Source: DATLGB01 sp038258425 (GTDB lineage: Bacteria; Actinomycetota; Thermoleophilia; Solirubrobacterales; Solirubrobacteraceae). Taken from it: 64,000 nucleotides of DNA. The notes below the pieces were generated by a model. The model did no database searches. It saw nothing but the letters and a program-made list of their open reading frames with translations, and was not told the origin of the DNA. Both the position numbers and the translations under genes were made by a program. Below, piece after piece: positions 56,969 to 64,000 of the stretch. The number at the start of each line of letters is the position of its first letter. The stretch's first letter is position 1. The stretch spans positions 1 to 64,000 of the forward strand of contig JBBSPV010000012.1 of the NCBI GenBank assembly GCA_038258425.1. The letters are read 5' to 3'.

Positions 56969-57964
56969 ATGGCGGTCGCCGAGCACCCGACGGGCGCCCC
57001 GCCCGTCCGGCGCGTCCCGCTCTGGCAGGTGACGGTCGCCTTCTGGGTGCTCGTCGTGGTCGTGCTGGCGCTGCGGGCCTCCGGGCTGCCCGACAGCCCG
57101 AGGATCGCGACCTTCGGGCTCGTGTTCGCCTCCATCGCGGTCGAGGCCCTGCCCTTCGTCCTGCTCGGCGCGCTGGTCTCGGCCGCCGTCGCGGCATTCG
57201 TGCCCGACCGGACCTTCGAGCGGATCGGCCGGCTCCCGCGCGCCCTGCAGATCCCGGGCGCGGCGGCCTGCGCGGTCGCCTTCCCCGTGTGCGAGTGCGG
57301 ATCGGTGCCGGTCGCGCGCCGCCTGATCGCCCGCGGCGTCCACCCGGCGGCCGGCATCGTCTTCATGCTCGCCGCACCGGTGGTCAACCCCATCGTCCTC
57401 GGCTCCACCTGGGTCGCCTACGGCGGTGGCCGGCGCGGCGCGGAGATGGTCGTCGGGCGGGCGGCGCTCGGGCTCGTGGTCGCCGTCACGTCAGGGTTGG
57501 CGATCGGCCGGCGGGGCGAGGCGCTCCTGCGCGCGCGCGGGGACGAGGAGGACCACGACCACGACTCGCGAGGCGCGTCGTTCGCCGACCACCTCGCCTC
57601 GGACTTCCTCTTCATGGGCCGCTTCGTCGTGCTCGGCGCCGCGCTGGCGGCGCTTCTGCAGACCGTCGTGCCCCAGGGCCTCGCCACCGGTCTCGCCGGG
57701 ACGCCGGTGCTCGGCACCCTGGTCCTCATCGGGCTCGCCTTCATGCTCAGCCTCTGCTCGGAGGCCGACGCGTTCGTGGCCGCGTCCTTCGTGGCCTTCC
57801 CGCTGCACGCCCAGCTGGCCTTCCTTGCCTTCGGCCCCGTGCTCGACACGAAGCTCGCCGTCCTCTACGGCGCGACCTTCCGCGGGCGCTTCGTCCTGCG
57901 GCTGCTGCTCGTCGCGGTGCCCACGTGCCTGCTCGGCTCCCTGGCCTTCGGGGTGCTCACGTGA
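56969..57964 (+). CDS. YraQ-type permease (DUF318/UPF0718)
   Basis: This 331-residue membrane protein has about eight helices. The family features are ALPFVLLGALVSAAVAAFV, CAVAFPVCECGSVPVARRL (conserved CEC), FMLAAPVVNPIVLGST and LSLCSEADAFVAASFV. A His/Asp-rich loop (DEEDHDHDSRG) in the middle could bind metal. Members are proposed permeases with unknown substrates; its place beside zinc transport genes and a TIGR03943 partner suggests metal or thiol transport. The next gene overlaps it by 4 bases. Confidence 0.88.
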   Translation: MAVAEHPTGAPPVRRVPLWQVTVAFWVLVVVVLALRASGLPDSPRIATFGLVFASIAVEALPFVLLGALVSAAVAAFVPDRTFERIGRLPRALQIPGAAACAVAFPVCECGSVPVARRLIARGVHPAAGIVFMLAAPVVNPIVLGSTWVAYGGGRRGAEMVVGRAALGLVVAVTSGLAIGRRGEALLRARGDEEDHDHDSRGASFADHLASDFLFMGRFVVLGAALAALLQTVVPQGLATGLAGTPVLGTLVLIGLAFMLSLCSEADAFVAASFVAFPLHAQLAFLAFGPVLDTKLAVLYGATFRGRFVLRLLLVAVPTCLLGSLAFGVLT

Positions 57965-58680
57965 GCCTGACCGCCCGCAGCGGGCGCCTCGCCGTGCTCG
58001 TCGCCTGGACGGGGTTCCTCGCCTGGCTCGTGCTCGCCGACCAGGTGCCGCGCTACCTCGGCCCGCGGACGGCGTGGATCGTCCCGGCCGGCGCGGTCGG
58101 GCTCGCCGTGGCCGCCGTCGCCTACGCCCGCTGGACCCGGAGCGCGCCCGTCGCCCGGCGGGCGCTGACGGTGACGGAGACGCTGCGGCTGTCGGCCGTC
58201 CTGGCGCCGATCCTCGTCGGCCTCGTCATGTCGGGGGCGACGCTCGGCTCGCTGGCCGCGGGCAACAAGCTGGCGGGCCGCGGGATCGACCTCACCAACC
58301 TCGCCGGCTCGCTCGGGCGCGGGGGCAAGCCGATCGACTTCCTTCTCGTGCGGGGCGCGCAGGAGGATCCGAAGCTCGCCCGTGAGCGCGGGATCGAGCC
58401 GGGCCGCGCCGTCGAGCTCACCGGCTTCGTCTACCGGCCGGCGGGCGGTCCCGGCCGGCCGCTGCGCCTCGCGCGCTTCTACATCACCTGCTGCGTGGCG
58501 GACTCGGTGGCCATCGACGTGCCCGTCTACGCGACGCGCGACGCGTCGGCCTACCGGCGCGACGCCTGGCTGCACGTCTCCGGCGTGCTGGCCTCCCGCC
58601 ACGGCGAGCTCGTCGTGGAGGGCGCCCGCGTCGGCCGGGTCCCCAAGCCGAAGCACCCGTACAAGCTCTTCGCGCTCTGA
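57961..58680 (+). CDS. TIGR03943 (DUF1980) family membrane-associated protein
   Basis: This 239-residue protein has two or three helices (VLVAWTGFLAWLVLA, WIVPAGAVGLAVAAVAYA, APILVGLVMSGATLGS) and a soluble part with RLARFYITCCVADSVAIDV. The CC pair is typical of the family, which is always paired with a YraQ-type permease. The GTG at 57961 overlaps the permease stop by 4 bases. They probably form a single transport system of unknown substrate; location next to zinc genes makes a metal likely. Confidence 0.88.
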   Translation: MSLTARSGRLAVLVAWTGFLAWLVLADQVPRYLGPRTAWIVPAGAVGLAVAAVAYARWTRSAPVARRALTVTETLRLSAVLAPILVGLVMSGATLGSLAAGNKLAGRGIDLTNLAGSLGRGGKPIDFLLVRGAQEDPKLARERGIEPGRAVELTGFVYRPAGGPGRPLRLARFYITCCVADSVAIDVPVYATRDASAYRRDAWLHVSGVLASRHGELVVEGARVGRVPKPKHPYKLFAL

Positions 58681-58724
58681 GCGGGCGCGGAAGTCCGGTC
58701 TGACCCTGCGATACTGGGGAGTCG

Positions 58725-59129
58725 ATGGACCCGAGCCGCAAGCGCAAGATCCGCCTCATCGTGGCCCTCGGCGCCGTCGTCGTGCTGGCGACCGCCCTGG
58801 TCTACACGAGCTTCACGGCTTCCACGGAGGCGAAGTCGCCGAGCCAGCTGCTGGCCTCCGCGCAGGCCGGCAAGGCCTACGAGGTCACGGGCAAGGTCGC
58901 CGCCGGCAGCTGGACCTCCCGGGGCACGACGAACGTCTTCCGCGTGCGCGACCGCAACGGGAGGGAGTCCGTGCCGATCCGCTACGCCGGCGCGGTGCCC
59001 GATCCGTTCCGCGAGGGCCGCGAGATCGTCGTGACGGTCCGCAAGGCCGGCGGCACCTGGGTCGGCGAGCGCGACACGCTCGTCACCAAGTGCCCGTCGA
59101 AGTTCCAGCAGAAGGCCCCGAAGACCTAG
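58725..59129 (+). CDS. ccmE: cytochrome c maturation protein CcmE, Cys-type
   Basis: This 134-residue heme chaperone has an N-terminal membrane anchor (LIVALGAVVVLATALVYTSF) and an OB-fold domain (GKAYEVTGKVAAGSW, then FRVRDRNGRESVPIRYAG and REGREIVVTVRKAGG). In the common type a His in a H-x-x-x-Y motif binds heme covalently. Here the end of the domain is LVTKCPSKFQQ, with Cys123 in CxxxF, like the CxxxY variants of archaea and Desulfovibrio except for Phe in place of Tyr. It is 6 bp before ccmF and is followed by a CcmI-like gene. Confidence 0.88.
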   Translation: MDPSRKRKIRLIVALGAVVVLATALVYTSFTASTEAKSPSQLLASAQAGKAYEVTGKVAAGSWTSRGTTNVFRVRDRNGRESVPIRYAGAVPDPFREGREIVVTVRKAGGTWVGERDTLVTKCPSKFQQKAPKT

Positions 59130-59135
59130 CCGCTG

Positions 59136-61316
59136 ATGTTGACGGCCGGGAAGCTGCTGCTCGTCCTCGCGCTCCTGGTCGCCGTCTACGGCGCCGGAGC
59201 GAGCCTCGTCGGCGCGCGCGCCGGCAACCGGGCGCTCACCGACTCCGGCCGCCGCGCGGTCTACGCGATGGCCGTCGCGCTCGTGGCGACCTTCGTGCTG
59301 CTCGAGAGCATGTTCCTGCGCTCGGACTTCTCGAGCTACCTCGTCGCCACGCACTCCTCGACGACGACGCCGGCCTTCTACCGGGCGACGGCGATGTGGT
59401 CCTCCCAGGAGGGATCGCTGCTGCTGTGGGCGACGCTGCTGTCGGTGTGGTCGAGCGCCGTCCTGTACCTCTCCCGCAACCGGATGCGCGAGATCGCGCC
59501 CTACGCGACCGCGGTGCTGTGCGGCTTCGCGGTGTTCTTCGTCGGTCTGCTCGTGCTCAAGGAGACGCCCTTCGGCGCCACCTCGCCCGTCCCGAGCGAG
59601 GGCACCGGCCTGAACCCGCTGCTGCGCCACCCGAGCATGATGATCCACCCGCCCATGCTCTACTCGGGCTACACGCTCTTCGCGGTGCCGTTCGCCTTCG
59701 CCGTCGGGGCGCTCGTCACGCGGCGGCTCAACGCGGACTGGATCCGCTCCACGCGCCCGTTCACGCTCGCGGCCTGGTTGTTCCTCGGCATCGGGATCAT
59801 CCTCGGCGCCCGCTGGTCCTACACGGAGCTCGGCTGGGGCGGCTACTGGGCGTGGGATCCGGTGGAGAACGCGTCGCTCATGCCGTGGCTGACCGGCACG
59901 GCCTTCCTGCATTCGGTGATGATCCAGGAGAAGCGCGGGATGCTGAAGGTCTGGAACGTCTCGCTCGTGCTGGCCACGGGCGTGCTGGCCATCCTCGGCA
60001 CGTTCCTCGTGCGCTCCGGGATCCTGCAGTCGATCCACGCCTTCGGGGCGTCGACGCTGGGCGGCCCGTTCCTCGTCCTCATCGCGGTGATGATTCTCGG
60101 GTCGGCCGCGCTGGTCGTGTCGCGCTCGGCGGATCTGCGCTCGGACGCGAAGCTCGACGCGATCGTCTCCCGCGAGTCCGTCTTCCTGCTCAACAACCTC
60201 GTGCTCGTGGCGATGTGCGTGATCGTCTTCTGGGGCACGTTCTTCCCGCTCATCTCCGAGGCGATCACGGGAGAGAAGGCGTCCGTCGGGCCGCCGTGGT
60301 TCGACCGCGCCATCGTCCCGGCCGCGCTGCTGCTCGTACTGCTCACCGGCCTCGGGCCGGTGCTCGCCTGGCGGCGGGTGACGCTCGCCAACCTCCGCCA
60401 CCAGCTCGTCGGGCCGGTGGTCGCGGGCTCGGTCTGCCTCGTGGCGCTGCTCGGCCTCGGAATCACGGCGGGGACGTCGGTGGCGCTCTTCGTGGTCGCG
60501 GCGTTCTCGCTCACCGTCATCGCCCAGGAGTTCTGGCGCGGCACGCGCGCGCGGCGCGCGATGGCGGATGAGTCGCCACCCACCGCGCTGCTGTCCCTCG
60601 TCCGTCGCAACCGGCGCCGCTACGGCGGCTACCTGGTCCACGTCGGCGTCATCACGCTGTTCGTCGGCGTCGCGGCCTCCTCGGCCTTCGAGTCCAGCCG
60701 CTACGCCGACCTGCGGCCGGGCCAGACAGCGGCCATCGGCGGCTACGACGTGACCTACGTGAGGCCCACGAGCCGGGTCGTGGCCGCCCCCAACGGGCGG
60801 CTGGAGCGCATCGACCTCGGGGCCGTGCTGCGGGTGCGCAAGGACGGCAAGGGCGTGACGACGCTGGACACCCGCCGCTCCTACTTCCCGAGCGCCGACC
60901 CGTCGCTGGGGCCGGTCTCGCGCTTCTTCGATGGCGAGTCGACGAGCGAGGTCGGCCTCAAGGCCGGCGCCTTCAAGGACGTCTGGACCGTCATCGCGCC
61001 GAGCCTCGCCGGGCTGCAGCCGGCCATCGACAAGGGCGACAGGGTCTTCGACGGACCCGGCGCCCGGCTGCCGGCCGCCCAGCGCGCCACGCTGCTGGCC
61101 CAGGCGCTCGACGGGCTGGCCGCCTCGTACGTGCGCAGCCCGCCGCCCGCGACCTTCCGGCTGCTCATCTCGCCGCTCGTGACCTGGATCTGGCTCGGCG
61201 CGCTGATCGTCTTCGCCGGCGGGCTGGTGGCCATGTGGCCGAGCCCGCGGGCGGTGCACCGCATGGTCTCCGCGGGGTACGCGGCCCGGGTGGCGCGCGA
61301 GCTCACGAAGGTCTAG
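59136..61316 (+). CDS. ccmF: heme lyase CcmF
   Basis: This 726-residue protein has about fifteen helices and ligates heme from CcmE to apocytochrome c. The heme-handling WWD domain is visible (WSYTELGWGGYWAWDPVEN), as are the conserved HPSMMIHPPMLYSGY segment and AFLHSVMIQEKRGMLK. The C-terminal extracytoplasmic domain includes GYDVTYVRPTSRV. The ATG at 59136 follows the ccmE stop by 6 bp. With CcmE and the thiol operon at 3-5 kb, the parts of a System I-like maturation route are present, which is unusual for actinobacteria outside Thermoleophilia. Confidence 0.95.
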   Translation: MLTAGKLLLVLALLVAVYGAGASLVGARAGNRALTDSGRRAVYAMAVALVATFVLLESMFLRSDFSSYLVATHSSTTTPAFYRATAMWSSQEGSLLLWATLLSVWSSAVLYLSRNRMREIAPYATAVLCGFAVFFVGLLVLKETPFGATSPVPSEGTGLNPLLRHPSMMIHPPMLYSGYTLFAVPFAFAVGALVTRRLNADWIRSTRPFTLAAWLFLGIGIILGARWSYTELGWGGYWAWDPVENASLMPWLTGTAFLHSVMIQEKRGMLKVWNVSLVLATGVLAILGTFLVRSGILQSIHAFGASTLGGPFLVLIAVMILGSAALVVSRSADLRSDAKLDAIVSRESVFLLNNLVLVAMCVIVFWGTFFPLISEAITGEKASVGPPWFDRAIVPAALLLVLLTGLGPVLAWRRVTLANLRHQLVGPVVAGSVCLVALLGLGITAGTSVALFVVAAFSLTVIAQEFWRGTRARRAMADESPPTALLSLVRRNRRRYGGYLVHVGVITLFVGVAASSAFESSRYADLRPGQTAAIGGYDVTYVRPTSRVVAAPNGRLERIDLGAVLRVRKDGKGVTTLDTRRSYFPSADPSLGPVSRFFDGESTSEVGLKAGAFKDVWTVIAPSLAGLQPAIDKGDRVFDGPGARLPAAQRATLLAQALDGLAASYVRSPPPATFRLLISPLVTWIWLGALIVFAGGLVAMWPSPRAVHRMVSAGYAARVARELTKV

Positions 61317-61318
61317 CC

Positions 61319-61636
61319 GTGGCCGTCGTGGCCGCCGTCGTGGTGGTGGTGGTGCTGGTCGTCGTCGTCGCCCTGGTGGCGAGCCCGTTGCGCCCGGGCG
61401 CCGGGCGGGCCGCGGTGTCGGCCGAGGCCAGCGACCGCGACGAGCTCGAGGCCCTCAAGGAGGCGAAGTACCGCGAGATCCGCGACGCCGAGCTCGACTA
61501 CCGGATGGGCAAGCTCTCCCTGCCGGACTGGCGCGCGACCGATCGCGGGTTGCGGGTGGAGGCGATGGAGCTGCTGCGGCGCCTCGACGCCCTGGAGGGC
61601 CGCGAGGGCTCCGAGGCGGCGCTTCGCGCGGACTGA
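61319..61636 (+). CDS. CcmI-like small membrane protein
   Basis: This 105-residue protein has one helix rich in Val (residues 1-24: AVVAAVVVVVVLVVVVALV). A cytoplasmic coiled-coil segment follows, DELEALKEAKYREIRDAEL, then YRMGKLSLPDWRATDRGLR and EAMELLRRLDALE. The D-Y-x-x-GKLS pattern is the N-terminal domain of CcmI, which brings apocytochrome c to the heme lyase; the TPR domain is lacking. The GTG at 61319 is 2 bp after the ccmF stop. It converges on the SnoaL-like gene. Confidence 0.75.
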   Translation: MAVVAAVVVVVVLVVVVALVASPLRPGAGRAAVSAEASDRDELEALKEAKYREIRDAELDYRMGKLSLPDWRATDRGLRVEAMELLRRLDALEGREGSEAALRAD

Positions 61637-61638
61637 GG

Positions 61639-62001
61639 TCAGGCGGCAGGCTCCGTGACGTCCATGCGCGCGACCAGGCCGTCGCGGAACGTATACGTGT
61701 GGAGCACCTCGCCCGAGCCGACGAGATTGCCGTCGAGATCGCGCACGGTCTGGGCGACCCGCACCTCGACCGCTCCCGAGGGGACGTCCACGTAGGCGAC
61801 GGGCTCCACGGTCGGGTCGATCGCCGCCCACTGCTCGAGCCAGTAGGTGCGCACGGTGGCGGTCCCGGCCAGGCGGCCGCCCTGCCATGCGTTGGGCCAG
61901 TCCACGTCGTCGGTCATGGCGGCCAGGACCGCGTCGACGTCGCGCGCGTTGAAGGCCACGTAGAGCGACTCGAGCCGCTCGTGCTCGGGGCGGTCGGCCA
62001 T
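61639..62001 (-). CDS. SnoaL/NTF2-like protein
   Basis: This 120-residue cone-shaped alpha+beta protein has LESLYVAFNARDVDAVLAAMT, DDVDWPNAWQGGRLAGTATV and VGSGEVLHTYTFRDGLVARM. This resembles nuclear transport factor 2-like proteins of ketosteroid isomerase type. The ligand or catalytic role is not known. The ATG at 62001 is preferred to an upstream start because homologues begin near it. The 200 bp to secG hold no gene that I can recognise. Confidence 0.85.
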   Translation of the reverse strand: MADRPEHERLESLYVAFNARDVDAVLAAMTDDVDWPNAWQGGRLAGTATVRTYWLEQWAAIDPTVEPVAYVDVPSGAVEVRVAQTVRDLDGNLVGSGEVLHTYTFRDGLVARMDVTEPAA

Positions 62002-62201
62002 GGGACTGGATCCTGCCAGGCGGGCGGACACGGCGCCACCACATGCGAACGCGCTCCCAAGGGCGCCCGACTTCGGTCGGTGCGCACCGAACAGGCCCCC
62101 GCGTGGTCTGACCGCACCCCGTGGGCCGAGGTCGCGCTGCGAGCCGATCCGCAGGTCGGCGCCGCGCGTTCGGGAACGCCCGCCGCTACCCTTCGGCGGG
62201 C

Positions 62202-62426
62202 ATGTACACGGTCCTCAGCGTCGCCCAGGTCTTCATCGCCGCCATCCTGATCTTCACGATCCTGCTGCACTCGGGCAAGGACGCGGGGATGTCGGGGGCC
62301 TTCGGCGTCGGCGTCGCCGGCGGCTCCACGGGCGGCTCGCTGATGGAGCGCAACCTCACCCGCTGGACGATCATCTTCGCGGTCCTGTTCGTGCTGAACA
62401 CGATCGCCCTGCTCAAGCTCGGTTGA
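62202..62426 (+). CDS. secG: preprotein translocase subunit SecG
   Basis: This 74-residue subunit of SecYEG has two membrane helices (VLSVAQVFIAAILIFTILL, then WTIIFAVLFVLNTIALL). The conserved loop is LHSGKDAGMSGAFGVG. The ATG at 62202 is preceded by GGCGGGC. It ends by overlapping the convergent mobA gene by 14 bp. Confidence 0.92.
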   Translation: MYTVLSVAQVFIAAILIFTILLHSGKDAGMSGAFGVGVAGGSTGGSLMERNLTRWTIIFAVLFVLNTIALLKLG

Positions 62427-63027
62427 TGCCGCGAGCGGCCGCGTAGGCCTGCGGGGTGTCCAGGCTGCGCAGCGCCGCGGTGGTGGCGGCGTCGGCCGTC
62501 AGCGTCGCCGCGCCGGCCGCCCGCAGCAGGCCGCGCAGGCTCGCCTCGCCCCGGCCCAACCGCTCGCGGGCGAGGTCCAGGCACGGCTCGATCCGGTAGG
62601 CGGCGCCGAGGGGCTGGAGGCCGTCGGCCGTCACGAAGGCCGCCGCCGCGCACCCACGCGCCGCGACGAGCAGCTCCGCCAGCCCCGCGCCGGCGATCAA
62701 CGGCTGGTCCGTCGCGCAGGCGAGCGCCACCTCGGCGCGCCCCTCGAGGGCATCGAGGCCGGCGAGCAGCCCGGCCAGCGGCCCGCGTCCGGGCTCGGCG
62801 TCCGTCACCGTCTCGACCGCGCTCGGCAGCGGCGGCAGCGCCTGGCCCGGCGCGCCGACGACGACCACCGGGCCGTCGACGAGCGCCGCGACGGTCGCGG
62901 CGACGTGGGCCACCAGCGGGCGCCCGTCCCACGGCAGGCCGGCCTTCGCCGTGCCCATGCGCCGCGATCTCCCGCCGGCGAGCACGATGCCCGCCGCGCG
63001 CGAAGCCGGTCCCCGTCGAGTGCTCAC
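62413..63027 (-). CDS. mobA: molybdenum cofactor guanylyltransferase (MobA-like)
   Basis: This 204-residue nucleotidyltransferase joins GMP to molybdopterin. It has the nucleotide-binding LAGGRSRRMGTAKAGLPW, VVVVGAPGQALPPL and the acidic ACATDQPLIAGAGL. The GTG at 63027 overlaps the stop of the upstream TldE gene by 4 bases. Other nucleotidyltransferase roles cannot be excluded, since the short proteins of this group are similar. Confidence 0.85.
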   Translation of the reverse strand: MSTRRGPASRAAGIVLAGGRSRRMGTAKAGLPWDGRPLVAHVAATVAALVDGPVVVVGAPGQALPPLPSAVETVTDAEPGRGPLAGLLAGLDALEGRAEVALACATDQPLIAGAGLAELLVAARGCAAAAFVTADGLQPLGAAYRIEPCLDLARERLGRGEASLRGLLRAAGAATLTADAATTAALRSLDTPQAYAAARGINRA

Positions 63028-64000
63028 GGCGCGACCCGGACGCCGGCACCCGCTCGGAGGGCCGGGACGACCGCCGCGCCGATCCCGCCCGGGCAGTGCC
63101 CGGGCAGCGGAACGAGGAGCTGGGCGGTGGTGAGCGCCTCGACCGCGGCGAGCACCCCGAGGGCGTCGACCTCGACGCGCAGCCCGGGGAGCGCTCCCGC
63201 GAGCTCGCCGGCGGCCACGAGCGCCGCGCCCGGCGCCGCGTGCAGGCGGCCGCCGTCCGTTCCCGGCCCGGCGGCCGGTGCGAGCGCCGGGAGGTACAGC
63301 CCGCGCGTCATCGGGGCGCGGAGCGCGGCCTCGTCGGGGGCGCCGCCGCCGGCGAGGACGAGATGCTCCGGGTAGGGCGCGAGCGTCAGCGGCCGCGTCG
63401 CGTGACCGGTGCTCGTGGCGCCGGCGCGGGCCGCGGAGGCCGTGTCGTGGACGACGCCGGCGGCGAGGCCGCCCCGGACGATCGGGACCGGCCGGCGGGG
63501 GACTCCCTCGGCGTCGAAGGCCCGCGGCAGCGTCCCGGGGAAGCGCGCGGCGTCGGAGAGCTCGACCCCCGGCGCGGCGACCGTGGTGCCCCGCCGGCCG
63601 GCGAGGGGGCCGTCGCCGAGGGCGACGCCGACGCCGGCGGCGGCGCGCAGACCGTCGAGGACGCTCGCCACGGCCCGCGGCCCGAGGACGACGGGCAGCG
63701 GGCCCGATGCGGGTGCGCCGGCCCCCCCCGGGACGGCGAGCAGCGCGCGCACCTCCGCCGCCGCGGCCGCGACGTCGGCGGCGGCGACCCCGGCCCGCAC
63801 GGCCTGCGGGGCGTGGCCGTCCGCGCGCGTCGCGTGGACGCGCGCGACGACGTGGGAGCGCTCCTCGCTCGCGCGCACGCCGGGGCTCGAGGCCACGGCG
63901 ATCCGCGCCAGCCCCGCCCGCCACTGCACCTCGACGCCCTCGCCCGCCGCCGCGCGTGCCGCGGCGAGGGCGTCCGCGGGCTCGAGCTCGAGCAGTCCGG
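63024..64000 (-). CDS. TldE/PmbA-family metalloprotease-like protein, 5' end outside window
   Basis: The frame runs open to the window edge; the visible 325 codons are the middle and C-terminal part. It has the TldE-type GGLAAGVVHDTASAARAGATST with the Gly-rich region near it, then a segment APYPEHLVLAGGGA and a C-terminal domain with ALVAAGELAGALPGLRVEVD. TldD/TldE pairs process peptides such as microcin B17 and CcdA. A TldD partner probably lies beyond the window. MobA follows with a GTGA overlap. Confidence 0.82.
   Translation of the reverse strand, partial: GLLELEPADALAAARAAAGEGVEVQWRAGLARIAVASSPGVRASEERSHVVARVHATRADGHAPQAVRAGVAAADVAAAAAEVRALLAVPGGAGAPASGPLPVVLGPRAVASVLDGLRAAAGVGVALGDGPLAGRRGTTVAAPGVELSDAARFPGTLPRAFDAEGVPRRPVPIVRGGLAAGVVHDTASAARAGATSTGHATRPLTLAPYPEHLVLAGGGAPDEAALRAPMTRGLYLPALAPAAGPGTDGGRLHAAPGAALVAAGELAGALPGLRVEVDALGVLAAVEALTTAQLLVPLPGHCPGGIGAAVVPALRAGAGVRVAP

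Noticed and set aside
1..64000. CRISPR array, prophage or transposase
   Set aside because: No regularly spaced repeats, phage structural genes or transposase motifs were seen anywhere in the window.

Overview
The window is very GC-rich bacterial chromosome with tightly packed genes, frequent 1-8 bp overlaps, frequent GTG/TTG starts and few gaps. Gene content (a FAD/Rieske oxidoreductase, Asp23/Gls24 cell-envelope operon, DUF2277, DUF2243, caa3-type CtaG, polyprenol-mannose-type glycosyltransferases, many small actinobacterial hypotheticals) points to an actinobacterium. The CcmE/CcmF (System I-like) cytochrome c maturation genes make the class Thermoleophilia (Solirubrobacterales-like) the most likely source. 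That placement is an inference from family knowledge, not from a search.

Layout. 1-5.2 kb: housekeeping (M48 protease, RlmH, ArgS), then a minus-strand thiol/cytochrome c biogenesis operon (TlpA-like, CcmH, CcdA) and tRNA-Gly(CCC). 5.2-8.5 kb: a DNA alkylation-repair group (Ada-like metal-binding protein, two O6-alkylguanine methyltransferases, a frameshifted 2OG-Fe(II) oxygenase), a sigma-factor remnant, a degenerate XRE regulator and a small tyrosine phosphatase. 8.6-14.8 kb: a patch of broken genes, including a histidine kinase and an ECF sigma factor truncated tail-to-tail at one junction, a DUF899-type gene with a premature TGA, and an immunity-like gene frameshifted at its end. Intact genes (DoxX, ArsR/SRPBCC, YggS) lie among them. 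14.7-18.6 kb: an ArsR-SRPBCC-CDGSH-DHFR-like operon behind a perfect 22-bp palindrome, then an ArsR/CadC-type regulator with two cation diffusion facilitators.

18.6-33.7 kb: signalling and envelope genes. These include a phosphodiester glycosidase, a PAP2 phosphatase, a GGDEF plus degenerate HD-GYP protein, a membrane cytochrome c, two glycosyltransferases plus GtrA, a histidine kinase converging on its likely response regulator, an alkaline phosphatase behind a Pho-box-like repeat, and an M4 protease with its emfourin inhibitor. 33.9-45.5 kb: gamma-glutamyltransferase, DUF2277, an Asp23/Gls24 envelope-stress operon with a divergent ECF sigma factor and a zinc-finger/Asp23 fusion, a secreted propeller-like protein, an acyl-CoA ligase, a cold-shock protein, an HMG-CoA lyase and a FAD-Rieske oxidoreductase.

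45.6-51.8 kb: an MFS transporter fused to a long coiled coil, a truncated gene duplicate, an acyl-CoA carboxylase subunit with its own biotinyl domain, and a methyltransferase. 51.9-58.7 kb: a zinc-homeostasis region with a Fur/Zur regulator, ZnuB and ZnuC, a permease-substrate-binding-protein fusion, a Zur-box-like palindrome, a small CxxC membrane protein divergent from the fusion, and a YraQ-type permease with a TIGR03943 partner. 58.7-61.6 kb: CcmE-CcmF-CcmI-like genes. 61.6-64 kb: SnoaL-like protein, SecG, MobA and a partial TldE/PmbA.

The most notable items are the ZnuB-ZnuA fusion with its Zur-like operator and small CxxC protein, the sigma factor plus zinc-finger/Asp23 fusion beside the Asp23 operon, the palindromic ArsR operator abutting a TTG start, and the cluster of decayed genes at 7-15 kb. 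Function calls rest on reading motifs and family resemblance; no database search was possible.
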